In this document: positions 1 through 7,196 of the stretch, in pieces
How positions within the stretch are numbered: position 1 is the first letter of the stretch
Layout: every line of letters begins with the position of its first letter
Origin: an uncultured bacterium
GTDB taxonomy: Bacteria; Cyanobacteriota; Vampirovibrionia; Gastranaerophilales; Gastranaerophilaceae
Length of the DNA stretch: 13,360 bases
NCBI GenBank assembly: GCA_900553845.1
Contig: USEW01000033.1
Coordinates: 1-13,360 of the forward strand
Direction: 5' to 3'
The notes under the pieces: model-generated
Told to the model about the DNA's origin: nothing
Database searches by the model: none
Seen by the model: only the letters and a program-made list of their open reading frames with translations
Translations under genes and position numbers: made by a program

Positions 1-66
1 AAAGTTTAAAAAATATGTACTCAAGATTTAATTTACCACAAAATTAATTTTCAAAAGGATTATTAT

Positions 67-921
67 ATGACAACAACTATTATTGATGGTTTATTTTATG
101 CAAATAAAATAATAAATGACATAAAAAATAAAGTTGATAAACTAAAAATTAAACCAAAACTTGTTGTCATACTTGTGGGTCATGATAATGCAAGTCAAAT
201 TTATGTAAGAAATAAACAAAAAAGATGTCTTGAAGTTGGAATTGAGTCTGAAGTTTTACATTTAGGCGAAAATATAAGCGAAAATTTACTTTTAGATAAA
301 ATTAAAAAACTTAATGAAGATAAAAATATAAATGCTATTCTTGTGCAAATGCCATTGCCTAAACATATAAATTCCAATTTAATAATTGAAACAATATCTC
401 CGTTAAAAGATGTCGATGGATTTCATCCGTATAATGTGGGTAAACTAGCATTAAATATGACTCCATATGCTGTCGCTTGCACACCAAGTGGAATTTTAAA
501 ATTATTAAATGCATATAATATTGAAATTAAAGGCAAAAATACTGTTATTTTAGGACGTTCAAATATTGTCGGCAGACCATTATCATTGCTGCTATTAAAT
601 AATAATGCAACATTAACAATTTGCCATTCAAAAACAGAAAACATAAAAGAAATAACTAATACAGCAGATATTTTAATTTCTGCAATTGGAAAAGCCAATT
701 TTATTGATTCTACATTTATAAAAAAGAATGTTTGTATTATCGATGTTGGAATAAATCGAGATGAAAACAATAAACTTACAGGTGACGTTAATTTTAACGA
801 CGTGTTCAATAAATGTAAATTTATTACTCCTGTTCCAAAAGGTGTTGGACCTATGACAATAGCAATGTTGCTTCAAAATACATTAAATTTGTATAAAATT
901 CAAAATAATTTATGTTTATAA
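67..921 (+). CDS. folD: Bifunctional methylenetetrahydrofolate dehydrogenase/cyclohydrolase FolD
   Basis: FolD interconverts 5,10-methylene-THF, 5,10-methenyl-THF and 10-formyl-THF in the cytosol, supplying one-carbon units for purine and formyl-Met synthesis. The 284-residue length is normal for the family. The N-terminal catalytic domain carries Y46-V-R-N-K50, the Tyr and Lys of the active site, then QMPLPKH (94-100) and DVDGFHPYNVGKL (115-127). CTPSGI (138-143) and the Rossmann motif GRSNIVGRP (163-171) follow, and PVPKGVGPMT (255-264) closes the protein. All key residues are present, so it should be active. The start is supported by AAAGGA about 7 nt upstream of ATG. The gene converges on the SIMPL-domain gene with only 3 nt between stop codons and no hairpin there. 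What precedes it in the first 60 bases cannot be determined. Confidence 0.97.
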   Translation: MTTTIIDGLFYANKIINDIKNKVDKLKIKPKLVVILVGHDNASQIYVRNKQKRCLEVGIESEVLHLGENISENLLLDKIKKLNEDKNINAILVQMPLPKHINSNLIIETISPLKDVDGFHPYNVGKLALNMTPYAVACTPSGILKLLNAYNIEIKGKNTVILGRSNIVGRPLSLLLLNNNATLTICHSKTENIKEITNTADILISAIGKANFIDSTFIKKNVCIIDVGINRDENNKLTGDVNFNDVFNKCKFITPVPKGVGPMTIAMLLQNTLNLYKIQNNLCL

Positions 922-924
922 TGT

Positions 925-1665
925 TTATTTAATTTCAAAAACTACATTAACCACCGATGTTATTTTTTTGTCAATTGATGTTGTATCATTTATTCCCATA
1001 TCTGATACATTATTTGAATCAACTGGAGTAATTTGAAATACCCCCATTTTTACGGAGTTAATTTTTCCTACACGATTGTTTGTAGCTTTTAACATTGCAG
1101 AAGCTCTTTCTTTTGCATCAACGGATGCTTCCTTTAATAAAGTAACTTTATCATCGGCAAGTTTTGAATAAAAATATTGAGGTTCAAATACATTAATGCT
1201 TATTCCGTCATCAATTAATTTAGATAATTCATTTGAAAGTTTTTTTATTTTTTGAACATCTTTTGAATTAACCGTAATATTTTGAGACATATTGTAATAA
1301 GCAACCTCGTTTGTCATTATGCCATTTTGACCATACTTAAATGTTTCATATCCATTTTGTGGTTTTATATCAATATCATTTTGGGTAAAACCTTCTTGAG
1401 TTAAATAATCAATAACCTTAGGTAATTGATTAGATATGGTTTTGTATGCAGAAGTTTTATTATTAGCTTTTGTAATAATTTCAAACGATAAACTCGCACT
1501 ATCTGAGGTAACAATTTTTGATGAAGAGCCTGTAACAGCTATACCTTTAATATTTCCTATTTTATTTGCAATTGTTTGAGTGCATTCAATCATTGTTATT
1601 GCCAAAATTAAAGTTATAATAATTAATTTGTGTTTATCCATACTATCATGTGCGATATTGAACAT
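925..1665 (-). CDS. SIMPL domain (DUF541/YggE-like) protein with N-terminal membrane segment
   Basis: A 246-residue protein with one hydrophobic stretch (about residues 14-27) after a short basic segment, consistent with a signal peptide or anchor that places the rest outside the cytoplasm. Cys28 sits in a poor lipobox (M-I-E-C), so a lipoprotein is unlikely. The SIMPL pattern is clear: GIAVTGSSSK (41-50) resembles the family's first strand, Y123-Y-N-M-S-Q plus TVNSKDVQKIKKL (131-143) matches the central section, and the A-x-x-D-A-x-x-x-A region (180-190) precedes a conserved 'G-K-I' turn. The C-terminus ends in a typical beta strand. Relatives include YggE and BP26, linked to oxidative stress or envelope roles, but the molecular function is not established. 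GGAG lies 8 nt before the chosen ATG; an in-frame ATG at codon 9 has no ribosome binding site. It is probably transcribed alone, downstream of a hairpin. Confidence 0.88.
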   Translation of the reverse strand: MFNIAHDSMDKHKLIIITLILAITMIECTQTIANKIGNIKGIAVTGSSSKIVTSDSASLSFEIITKANNKTSAYKTISNQLPKVIDYLTQEGFTQNDIDIKPQNGYETFKYGQNGIMTNEVAYYNMSQNITVNSKDVQKIKKLSNELSKLIDDGISINVFEPQYFYSKLADDKVTLLKEASVDAKERASAMLKATNNRVGKINSVKMGVFQITPVDSNNVSDMGINDTTSIDKKITSVVNVVFEIK

Positions 1666-1673
1666 TTTTGATT

Positions 1674-1677
1674 CTCC
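1674..1677 (-). promoter_or_regulatory. Ribosome binding site deciding the SIMPL gene start
   Basis: The minus strand reads GGAG with an 8-nt spacer before the ATG at 1665. The alternative Met at codon 9 has no comparable upstream purine run, so the longer form is preferred. Confidence 0.6.
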
Positions 1678-1690
1678 ATTCTTCTTATAA

Positions 1691-1696
1691 ATTATA
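1691..1696 (-). promoter_or_regulatory. Candidate -10 element of the SIMPL gene
   Basis: The minus strand reads TATAAT, a perfect -10 hexamer. It would place transcription start near 1684 and leave a leader of about 19 nt that still includes the GGAG. It lies downstream of the 1723-1758 hairpin, as expected for a separate promoter. No good -35 was found 16-18 nt upstream, and AT-rich sequence yields such matches by chance. Confidence 0.4.
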
Positions 1697-1722
1697 ATAT
1701 CATAAAAATAAGATAGAAATAC

Positions 1723-1758
1723 AAAAAAAGATATATGATTTTACATATATCTTTTTTT
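1723..1758 (-). terminator. Perfect A/T-tailed hairpin ending the three-gene operon
   Basis: The arms 1723-1737 and 1744-1758 are perfectly complementary over 15 bp around a 6-nt loop. The outer 7 bp are A:T, so either strand produces a T-run on the 3' arm. It begins 15 nt after the stop of the GH13 gene, as a rho-independent terminator for that operon would. The symmetry could also stop transcripts on the plus strand, but the only plus-strand gene nearby ends 800 nt away. Confidence 0.75.
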
Positions 1759-1772
1759 GGCCCGACTCTTTC

Positions 1773-3575
1773 TTACTTAACCTTCTGTTTTTGTCTATAG
1801 ACTTTAAGACCGCTTTTTTGAATGTTAGGTGTATCAATCTCAAAAACGTGAACACGTCCCTGACCAAGATCACATTTTATCTGACCGCTTTCAACCTGAA
1901 ACTTACTGGGGTTATCAATTGAAGGTAGTAAGTTGTTAAGTTTTTGACGTTTCTTTAAACCTGGAACTTTAACAATACCTGTTTCTCTTTTATTAACATC
2001 ACGGTTTGCAATAACAAGAAGTGTTTTACCTTTATAATGACGTACAAATGTTATAATTTGGTCATTAGGATCTCCTTCTTTTTTTAATGGAATAAAAGAG
2101 CCTTTTGTAATAACATCTTTATGTTCGTCTCTCATTTTCATAGCTTGTTTGAAAAATTCACCCAATTCAGGATGTTCTCCGCCTGGTTTACGTGATAAGT
2201 TAAAGATATCTAATTTACCTTCATGAGCTACATAAGTATTTGAATCAGTGAATGAAGTAGCAGCCAATTTATCACGATATGAATAGTCGTAATAATCACC
2301 TGATTGATACCCATCTAAAATATATGGATTTGTCATTGGCAAAACAGCCTGTAAGCCTGACACAAGATTAGTAAAAGTTGTACCGCCATGGTACATAAGT
2401 GACCTGTCATCATGAGTACCAAATGAACCTATTAATGATTTGTTTGGAGGAAGATGTTTTGTCATTTCAAGATTCTCAATAACATAGTTCATAAGATCAC
2501 TTGCTTTTTGCCACTCATACAGAATATGATACTGGCCATAATATGAATCAAATCCAGCTCTTAAACAATCTTCAGGTCTATCTTTTTCCATATTAAGCTG
2601 TGGGGATGCATCTTCATAACAATAGCATTCAGCTAACCAACCGAATTCAGGGTCTTTTTTACGAGAATAAGGTATAATTATATCCCAAAATTCAGTAGGT
2701 TTTGCTCTTGCAACGTCAGCACGAACACCGTCTACACCAAGGTCAATTAACATATCTATATAATCTTTGTGCATTTGCAATACATAAGGATTTAAAGTTC
2801 TTTTAGTTTTATCGTCAAACGGCTGCAACATTCTTATATCATTCCAACCCTGTGGAGTAATAGCAACACCATTTTCATCAATTGCCATTAATTCCGGCTG
2901 ATTTAAAAACATTTCATATGATGCGCAACTTGGTAAATCAAACATTACTTTAATTCCACGCTTATGACATTCATTAATAAATTCTTTGCATTCTTCTTTT
3001 ACATCACGAGGATCATTAGGGTCATCAAGCATTGGATCAAGTTGTAGAAAATCAAGTGGTGAATATAGAGAACCGGCTGTGCCCATAGCTTGTTTTTTAC
3101 CAACCGGATGAGGAGGTAAAATATGCAATGTATTTATACCAAGTTCTTTGATTTCATCAAGTCTGTCAATTGCATTTAAAAATGTTCCTGATTGCTCGTT
3201 TGCATCAATAAGTTCATTTCCATCTTCGTCTTTGGCATTGAAAGTTCTTATGGCTATACCCATAATTTTAACATCATTATTATGAAAATCAGTTTTTAGT
3301 GTGTTTTTATAAGTTGTAATTTTATCTACATCTTTTGATTCATCAACTTTTGTTGCAGCCTCAAGATTTATTTCTTTTTGAGACTTTTTAGCTCTGTCTA
3401 TTGCATTTTGACCTGCAATTATATTTGTTACAACGTTTTGAGATGAAAGATTTAAAGCAGTCCCCTTATTTTGTGGTATGCTTTTATTATTTGTTTTTTT
3501 ATCATTATTTGAATTTCCAAATTTTATTGAATTAAACTGATTACCATATAAATTGTTTACATTTCTTATCATCAT
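1773..3575 (-). CDS. GH13 alpha-amylase-family enzyme with atypical region I (substrate unknown)
   Basis: A 600-residue protein with no signal peptide, so probably cytoplasmic. Residues 1-95 are Asn/Lys/Ser-rich and include NSIKFG (15-20). A (beta/alpha)8 barrel runs from about 101 to 490. It carries LPPHPVG (153-159), conserved region I around D213, region II G283-V-R285-A-D287 (nucleophile), region III L-A-E316 (acid/base) and region IV G-T-H388-D389 (transition-state stabiliser). A C-terminal beta domain of about 90 residues follows. The catalytic triad is complete. However, region I reads FDLPSCAS, lacking the Asn-His usual in alpha-amylases. This and KPTEFW after the nucleophile recall GlgE-type maltosyltransferases, though identity with GlgE is not shown. 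It may hydrolyse or transfer alpha-glucosyl units. It is last in a three-gene operon: its ATG overlaps the preceding stop (ATGA), and AAAGGAG lies 7 nt upstream. Confidence 0.85.
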   Translation of the reverse strand: MMIRNVNNLYGNQFNSIKFGNSNNDKKTNNKSIPQNKGTALNLSSQNVVTNIIAGQNAIDRAKKSQKEINLEAATKVDESKDVDKITTYKNTLKTDFHNNDVKIMGIAIRTFNAKDEDGNELIDANEQSGTFLNAIDRLDEIKELGINTLHILPPHPVGKKQAMGTAGSLYSPLDFLQLDPMLDDPNDPRDVKEECKEFINECHKRGIKVMFDLPSCASYEMFLNQPELMAIDENGVAITPQGWNDIRMLQPFDDKTKRTLNPYVLQMHKDYIDMLIDLGVDGVRADVARAKPTEFWDIIIPYSRKKDPEFGWLAECYCYEDASPQLNMEKDRPEDCLRAGFDSYYGQYHILYEWQKASDLMNYVIENLEMTKHLPPNKSLIGSFGTHDDRSLMYHGGTTFTNLVSGLQAVLPMTNPYILDGYQSGDYYDYSYRDKLAATSFTDSNTYVAHEGKLDIFNLSRKPGGEHPELGEFFKQAMKMRDEHKDVITKGSFIPLKKEGDPNDQIITFVRHYKGKTLLVIANRDVNKRETGIVKVPGLKKRQKLNNLLPSIDNPSKFQVESGQIKCDLGQGRVHVFEIDTPNIQKSGLKVYRQKQKVK

Positions 3576-5995
3576 GCAACCACTCCTTTTGGATAATGCT
3601 GGTTATTTTTTTTATTTTTTGAGTCAGATTTAGAAGTTTTACCAATTGTCAATAATCCGATAACTGTTGTTGCAATTGTGGCAATAGCTCCACCAATCAT
3701 AACACCTGCCCATATTTTCGTATTATGTTTTCTTTTTGCTGCATCGGATAATATCCTTTCATGAGATTGTGATACCAAATCATCTTTTGAAAAAATATTG
3801 CCGTTAACCCTAGCACCATATTTAGTATGTGTGATGCAATCAGGATTTAAAGGATCATCTCCTGAGCCCAACCAGAAATTTATTTTTGCAGATATATCAC
3901 TTAATACCTGTAAAACTTTATTTTTATTCTCAAGAACATCTGAGGTATCTTTTGAAATCATTTTTTTGTAATAATCCTCAGGCTTTTTTAATGGTGTCTT
4001 ATCTTTTATTAGTTTTTTAATTGCATCTTCGTTGGGAGATGTCGGATATACAAGATTGTATATTGCTTTGTATAATGCATTTTTATCAATACCATGCTTT
4101 GTTGTATAGCTTGATACTTTATCATTTTTGGTAAACATATCTATAATAATGTTTTTAATATCTTCATATTTCACATTATTTAAGTTTGAATCTTTGACCT
4201 GAATTAATTTCCATTGTTTTTCCAAATCGCCTGTTTCTATACGACGAAATATATCAAGTGCCATAATTGGTTTTGCAAAGTATGCTTGAATCCCTTCAAT
4301 GAGGCGACTATATTGAGACTGATAAACTTTTAGCTGTGAACCGTTTAAAGTTATGTCACTTCCTAAAAAGTGTTGTCTGACTATTGAAAACTTATCATCT
4401 TGTCCAAAAACTTTAGTACCTTCTTCAACTTTTTTCATATAAGTGTTAAATAAATCATCATCTAACATATCAAGTATATTCTCTTGTATTTTTGCAAGAG
4501 ATTTAATTACTTTTTTATATTTTTCCTCATCTTTTGCAGCATTTTGCATATATTTTGTAATTACTTCACGTGCTGCATCATCATTAGTTGAAGCTTTTGC
4601 AAGTTCTTTGCCTTTTATTCCTAAAGCTTTAATAAATGAATCAGTAAATTTATTAGCCTGATTTGAAATCACTGAACCATCAACTTTACCAACTGTACTT
4701 TGGAAGAAGTTATATAAATTTTTCTGGTTTGTACGAACTGCATCTATTCTATTATATAAATCATAAATACTAGCTTTAAAATTATCATCTATACTAGATG
4801 CATTAAACATAGAATCTATATGTTTAACTATAGGTTCAAACATATCCTGAATATTTGCACCATTTATTGCGTAATTTTTATCTTTTGCAGAACTTTTTAA
4901 TGCTTCTAAAAATTCACCTCTATCATTTATTTTTAACGGATCTATTTTGGATAAATCTATATTATATTCTTTTATTAAAGTTTTTAAATCTTGTTCTTTA
5001 AAAATTGTTTTTTCACTTGCATTTTTGAAATAATCTAATACATTTTTAGCATTAAATTTTTTTTCTGGCATCAAACTTTCTATCTGTTTTTTCATTGCTT
5101 CAATAGCTGTGGTATCTGCTTTTTCATCCTTACCAACAAGTATTAACATATTTGCAAGTTTATCAACAACGTCTCCTGTTAATGTTTTATTGCTATTTAA
5201 TAACGATTTTATACTCTTTAAATTTTTTGTATTATGAGGTTTATAATCTTTTGTAACTTCCTCTATTTTAATCTTGTTCAAATGATTTTTTGCAGACTTT
5301 ACATCAATCCACTGTGCTAGAGCCTGTGCCGGAATTTCAAGTCTATTACATATTAGCGCAGTGCCTATACCCGAGGCAGGACCTGCTGTTAACATCCACC
5401 AAGTATTAGCTTGTAACGCTATATCATGAGCACGTTCCTGAACTTTTTCATTTTTATTTTTTGCATCTGCAGGAATTCCCATTTTTTTAGCCATTTTATC
5501 ATATTCTTTTTGACTATATAAATCCCAAGGTGTATATTGAGAATCTTGATAAAATTCTTTTATACGTCCATAACTGTCTTCAAATTTTTGACGATAATTT
5601 ACACCATATCTGGCCTCAAGAGGATATTGAAAAGCAATTTTAGGCCATAATTTCATCATACCTAGAAAAACTGAAGCTCCTACAAATTCCATTATTTTTC
5701 CTTTTGTGGTCGGGGTTTTTGTTGAAAGATAAGCAGCCAAACTATATGAACCTGCAGCTAATGCAAGATCATTTTGTCTTCCTAATTCATAATCGTTAGC
5801 TTGTCCTTTTAAACCTTTACCAATTGCTTTTACATCACCTACAAAGCATTTAGGACCAACCCATTCTGTTTTACCGATAAGACGTCCTCGCGGCTTTTGA
5901 GGTTTTTTCTTTCTTGAAACATTAACTCCAGTCCCCATTGTAATGGAACTATTAGAATTATTTATATTTGGAATCCCACTTAATGAATTTACCAT
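3572..5995 (-). CDS. Large helical, membrane-anchored protein of unknown function
   Basis: I do not recognise a characterised family. Numbered from the ATG at 5995 (807 aa), a short Asn/Ser-rich start and a basic stretch (28-40) lead to KGLKG (60-64). Moderately hydrophobic helices follow (about 77-95, 102-121, 199-217), with YDKMAKKMGI at 165-174 and TWW at 198-200. Residues 240-700 are Lys/Asp/Asn-rich and look almost entirely helical, possibly coiled coil. One strong transmembrane segment lies at 760-784, followed by a basic 23-residue tail. The first 220 residues resemble the upstream 346-aa protein in motif order. ATG (5995) follows the upstream TAG by 1 nt, suggesting coupled translation. 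A GTG at 6010 would add five residues and overlap by 14 nt, but AAGGA is only about 2 nt before it. The start is therefore uncertain. The stop overlaps the GH13 start. Confidence 0.8.
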   Translation of the reverse strand: MVNSLSGIPNINNSNSSITMGTGVNVSRKKKPQKPRGRLIGKTEWVGPKCFVGDVKAIGKGLKGQANDYELGRQNDLALAAGSYSLAAYLSTKTPTTKGKIMEFVGASVFLGMMKLWPKIAFQYPLEARYGVNYRQKFEDSYGRIKEFYQDSQYTPWDLYSQKEYDKMAKKMGIPADAKNKNEKVQERAHDIALQANTWWMLTAGPASGIGTALICNRLEIPAQALAQWIDVKSAKNHLNKIKIEEVTKDYKPHNTKNLKSIKSLLNSNKTLTGDVVDKLANMLILVGKDEKADTTAIEAMKKQIESLMPEKKFNAKNVLDYFKNASEKTIFKEQDLKTLIKEYNIDLSKIDPLKINDRGEFLEALKSSAKDKNYAINGANIQDMFEPIVKHIDSMFNASSIDDNFKASIYDLYNRIDAVRTNQKNLYNFFQSTVGKVDGSVISNQANKFTDSFIKALGIKGKELAKASTNDDAAREVITKYMQNAAKDEEKYKKVIKSLAKIQENILDMLDDDLFNTYMKKVEEGTKVFGQDDKFSIVRQHFLGSDITLNGSQLKVYQSQYSRLIEGIQAYFAKPIMALDIFRRIETGDLEKQWKLIQVKDSNLNNVKYEDIKNIIIDMFTKNDKVSSYTTKHGIDKNALYKAIYNLVYPTSPNEDAIKKLIKDKTPLKKPEDYYKKMISKDTSDVLENKNKVLQVLSDISAKINFWLGSGDDPLNPDCITHTKYGARVNGNIFSKDDLVSQSHERILSDAAKRKHNTKIWAGVMIGGAIATIATTVIGLLTIGKTSKSDSKNKKNNQHYPKGVVA

Positions 5996-5996
5996 A

Positions 5997-7037
5997 CTAG
6001 CACACCACACTATCCTTATTATTAAACTTTATCTCATTTTTTACTTTTTTAGGTTTATTATTAGTCAATGTAATAATATTACCTAATATTGTAGACGCTA
6101 TAGTCGTGTATATTAAAGCTTTACCAGCTTTCTTTGAATGCATTTCTTTTATACTTTCAATCAAAGTTTTGCCTATCTTTTTTGTTTTTCCCCAGATATT
6201 ACTTGGCGCTAAGTTTTGAATGCCTTTTGCTGTGGGGCCCAAACCAAAGAATTCTTTGGTTGAATTTTGCATGCATAATCCAACACCAAGTATTGCCCAA
6301 GCATAACTTGACCAAGTTTCACAAATACGTTCTTTTACAGCTACTTTATGTATAAATGGTTTAACTAACTGGTCAGAGGCATTGAGATTTTTACCCAAAC
6401 CGTTCTTTTCTGCTATATAATCATAATAAGAACCACGTTTCTTACCATATTTGTCATAATCATAAAGCAAGTCTGTTCTTGTAAAATCAACACTTTCAAA
6501 AACTTTATGGTATTCAATATTTGCATTCACTTTTCCATCACTTGTACTTGGCAAATCGCGAACTGTTTTTTTGTAAGGTAAATCAAGATCAATACCTGTT
6601 ATCCATTTAACAGGTTTTTTAATAAAGCTTTTGGAGATATTTTTTAAAACACCATATGCCAAAACTCCTAAGGCAAAAGCATTACAATATTTCGCAGCTT
6701 GTTTTGAACCATGCTTATCATAATGTTTTGCTATTGGAGCTATTGCCATCAATGTTGCGCTTCCAAGAACATATGGAATCGTACCCATGTCTAAAAATTC
6801 ATAAAAATTAGAATTTTTATCTCCTTTAAGACCTTTTGCAGGATATATTGTAAAAGCATTTACCAGTCTATCAGTTGCGATTTTTGCTCTGTTTTTGAAC
6901 GTATTGTCTATTACATAGTCGCTTGCCTGATGTATTTCCTGTTCTCTTGACTCTTTCCTGCCATTTTTTTGACGGTCATCTTTGATTTCCGCCTTGAAAC
7001 TATTTCTTTTTAAACTAACTAATGATAAATTATTCAT
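5997..7037 (-). CDS. Multi-pass membrane protein of unknown function, first gene of the operon
   Basis: A 346-residue protein of no family I recognise. The N-terminus carries NSFKAE (12-17) and then a strongly charged stretch (18-50). KGLKG occurs at 68-72. Hydrophobic segments lie near 84-103, 117-134, 243-257 and 307-325, the last followed by a Lys-rich tail. Between the second and third sits a soluble stretch rich in Tyr/Asp with YDYIAEKNGL (205-214). KGLKG, a Gly-Ser pair about 20 residues later, the YD-x-I/M-A-E/K-K-x-G pattern, a T-W pair and a final hydrophobic helix recur in the same order in the next gene's product, so the two are probably related. The ATG at 7037 has only a weak GGA about 9 nt upstream. 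Its TAG (5997-5999) sits 1 nt before the next ATG. Confidence 0.8.
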   Translation of the reverse strand: MNNLSLVSLKRNSFKAEIKDDRQKNGRKESREQEIHQASDYVIDNTFKNRAKIATDRLVNAFTIYPAKGLKGDKNSNFYEFLDMGTIPYVLGSATLMAIAPIAKHYDKHGSKQAAKYCNAFALGVLAYGVLKNISKSFIKKPVKWITGIDLDLPYKKTVRDLPSTSDGKVNANIEYHKVFESVDFTRTDLLYDYDKYGKKRGSYYDYIAEKNGLGKNLNASDQLVKPFIHKVAVKERICETWSSYAWAILGVGLCMQNSTKEFFGLGPTAKGIQNLAPSNIWGKTKKIGKTLIESIKEMHSKKAGKALIYTTIASTILGNIITLTNNKPKKVKNEIKFNNKDSVVC

Positions 7038-7070
7038 TTATTTTTTTCCATATAACCATTAGAACAACCA

Positions 7071-7076
7071 CTTATA
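7071..7076 (-). promoter_or_regulatory. Candidate -10 element of the membrane protein/GH13 operon
   Basis: The minus strand reads TATAAG inside TTTTTATATAAG, giving a predicted start near 7065 and a leader of about 28 nt. No convincing -35 hexamer is present; instead a run of ten T lies just upstream. Position between the ilvC terminator and the first gene supports a promoter somewhere in 7050-7150. Confidence 0.3.
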
Positions 7077-7118
7077 TAAAAACCCTAAAAAAAAAATTTG
7101 TTAGTTTTGAGCGTAATT

Positions 7119-7136
7119 GTTACAAATCTTTACAAA
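7119..7136 (-). promoter_or_regulatory. Pair of TTTGTAA direct repeats, 10 bp apart, upstream of the operon
   Basis: The plus strand has TTACAAA at 7120-7126 and again at 7130-7136, exactly one helical turn apart; on the minus strand these read TTTGTAA twice. They lie between the ilvC terminator and the candidate -10 of the operon, about 55-70 nt upstream of the predicted transcription start. Direct repeats with about one-turn spacing are typical of OmpR/PhoB-type regulator boxes. This is a suggestion from spacing alone. Confidence 0.25.
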
Positions 7137-7150
7137 CTAGCCCCAACAAA

Positions 7151-7182
7151 CAAAAAAAACGGGGCTTAGCCCGTTTTTTTTG
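7151..7182 (-). terminator. Rho-independent terminator of ilvC
   Basis: The arms 7151-7163 (C, eight A, CGGG) and 7170-7182 (CCCG, eight T, G) pair over 13 bp around a 6-nt loop. On the minus strand this gives a GC-rich stem followed by eight T, 15 nt after the ilvC stop codon. The mirror A/T flanks would let it work on either strand. Confidence 0.85.
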
Positions 7183-7196
7183 CTTGTATTATTTAA

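Noticed and set aside
1..66. Possible end of an upstream gene before folD
   Set aside because: Short open stretches exist in two frames (stops near 30 and 47) but are too short to distinguish from chance.
423..876. Antisense open frames opposite folD
   Set aside because: They lie entirely within a well-conserved gene, have no family resemblance and no ribosome binding site; they reflect codon bias on the other strand.
4443..4661. Open frame on the plus strand inside the large membrane-anchored protein gene
   Set aside because: A Ser/Phe-rich translation typical of the reverse complement of Lys/Glu/Asp-rich coding sequence, without a start signal.
7139..7166. AGCCCC/GGGGCT alternative pairing overlapping the ilvC terminator, as if an attenuator
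   Set aside because: On the minus strand the competing arm is made after the T-run, and no gene decision lies downstream that it could control; the simple terminator explains the site.
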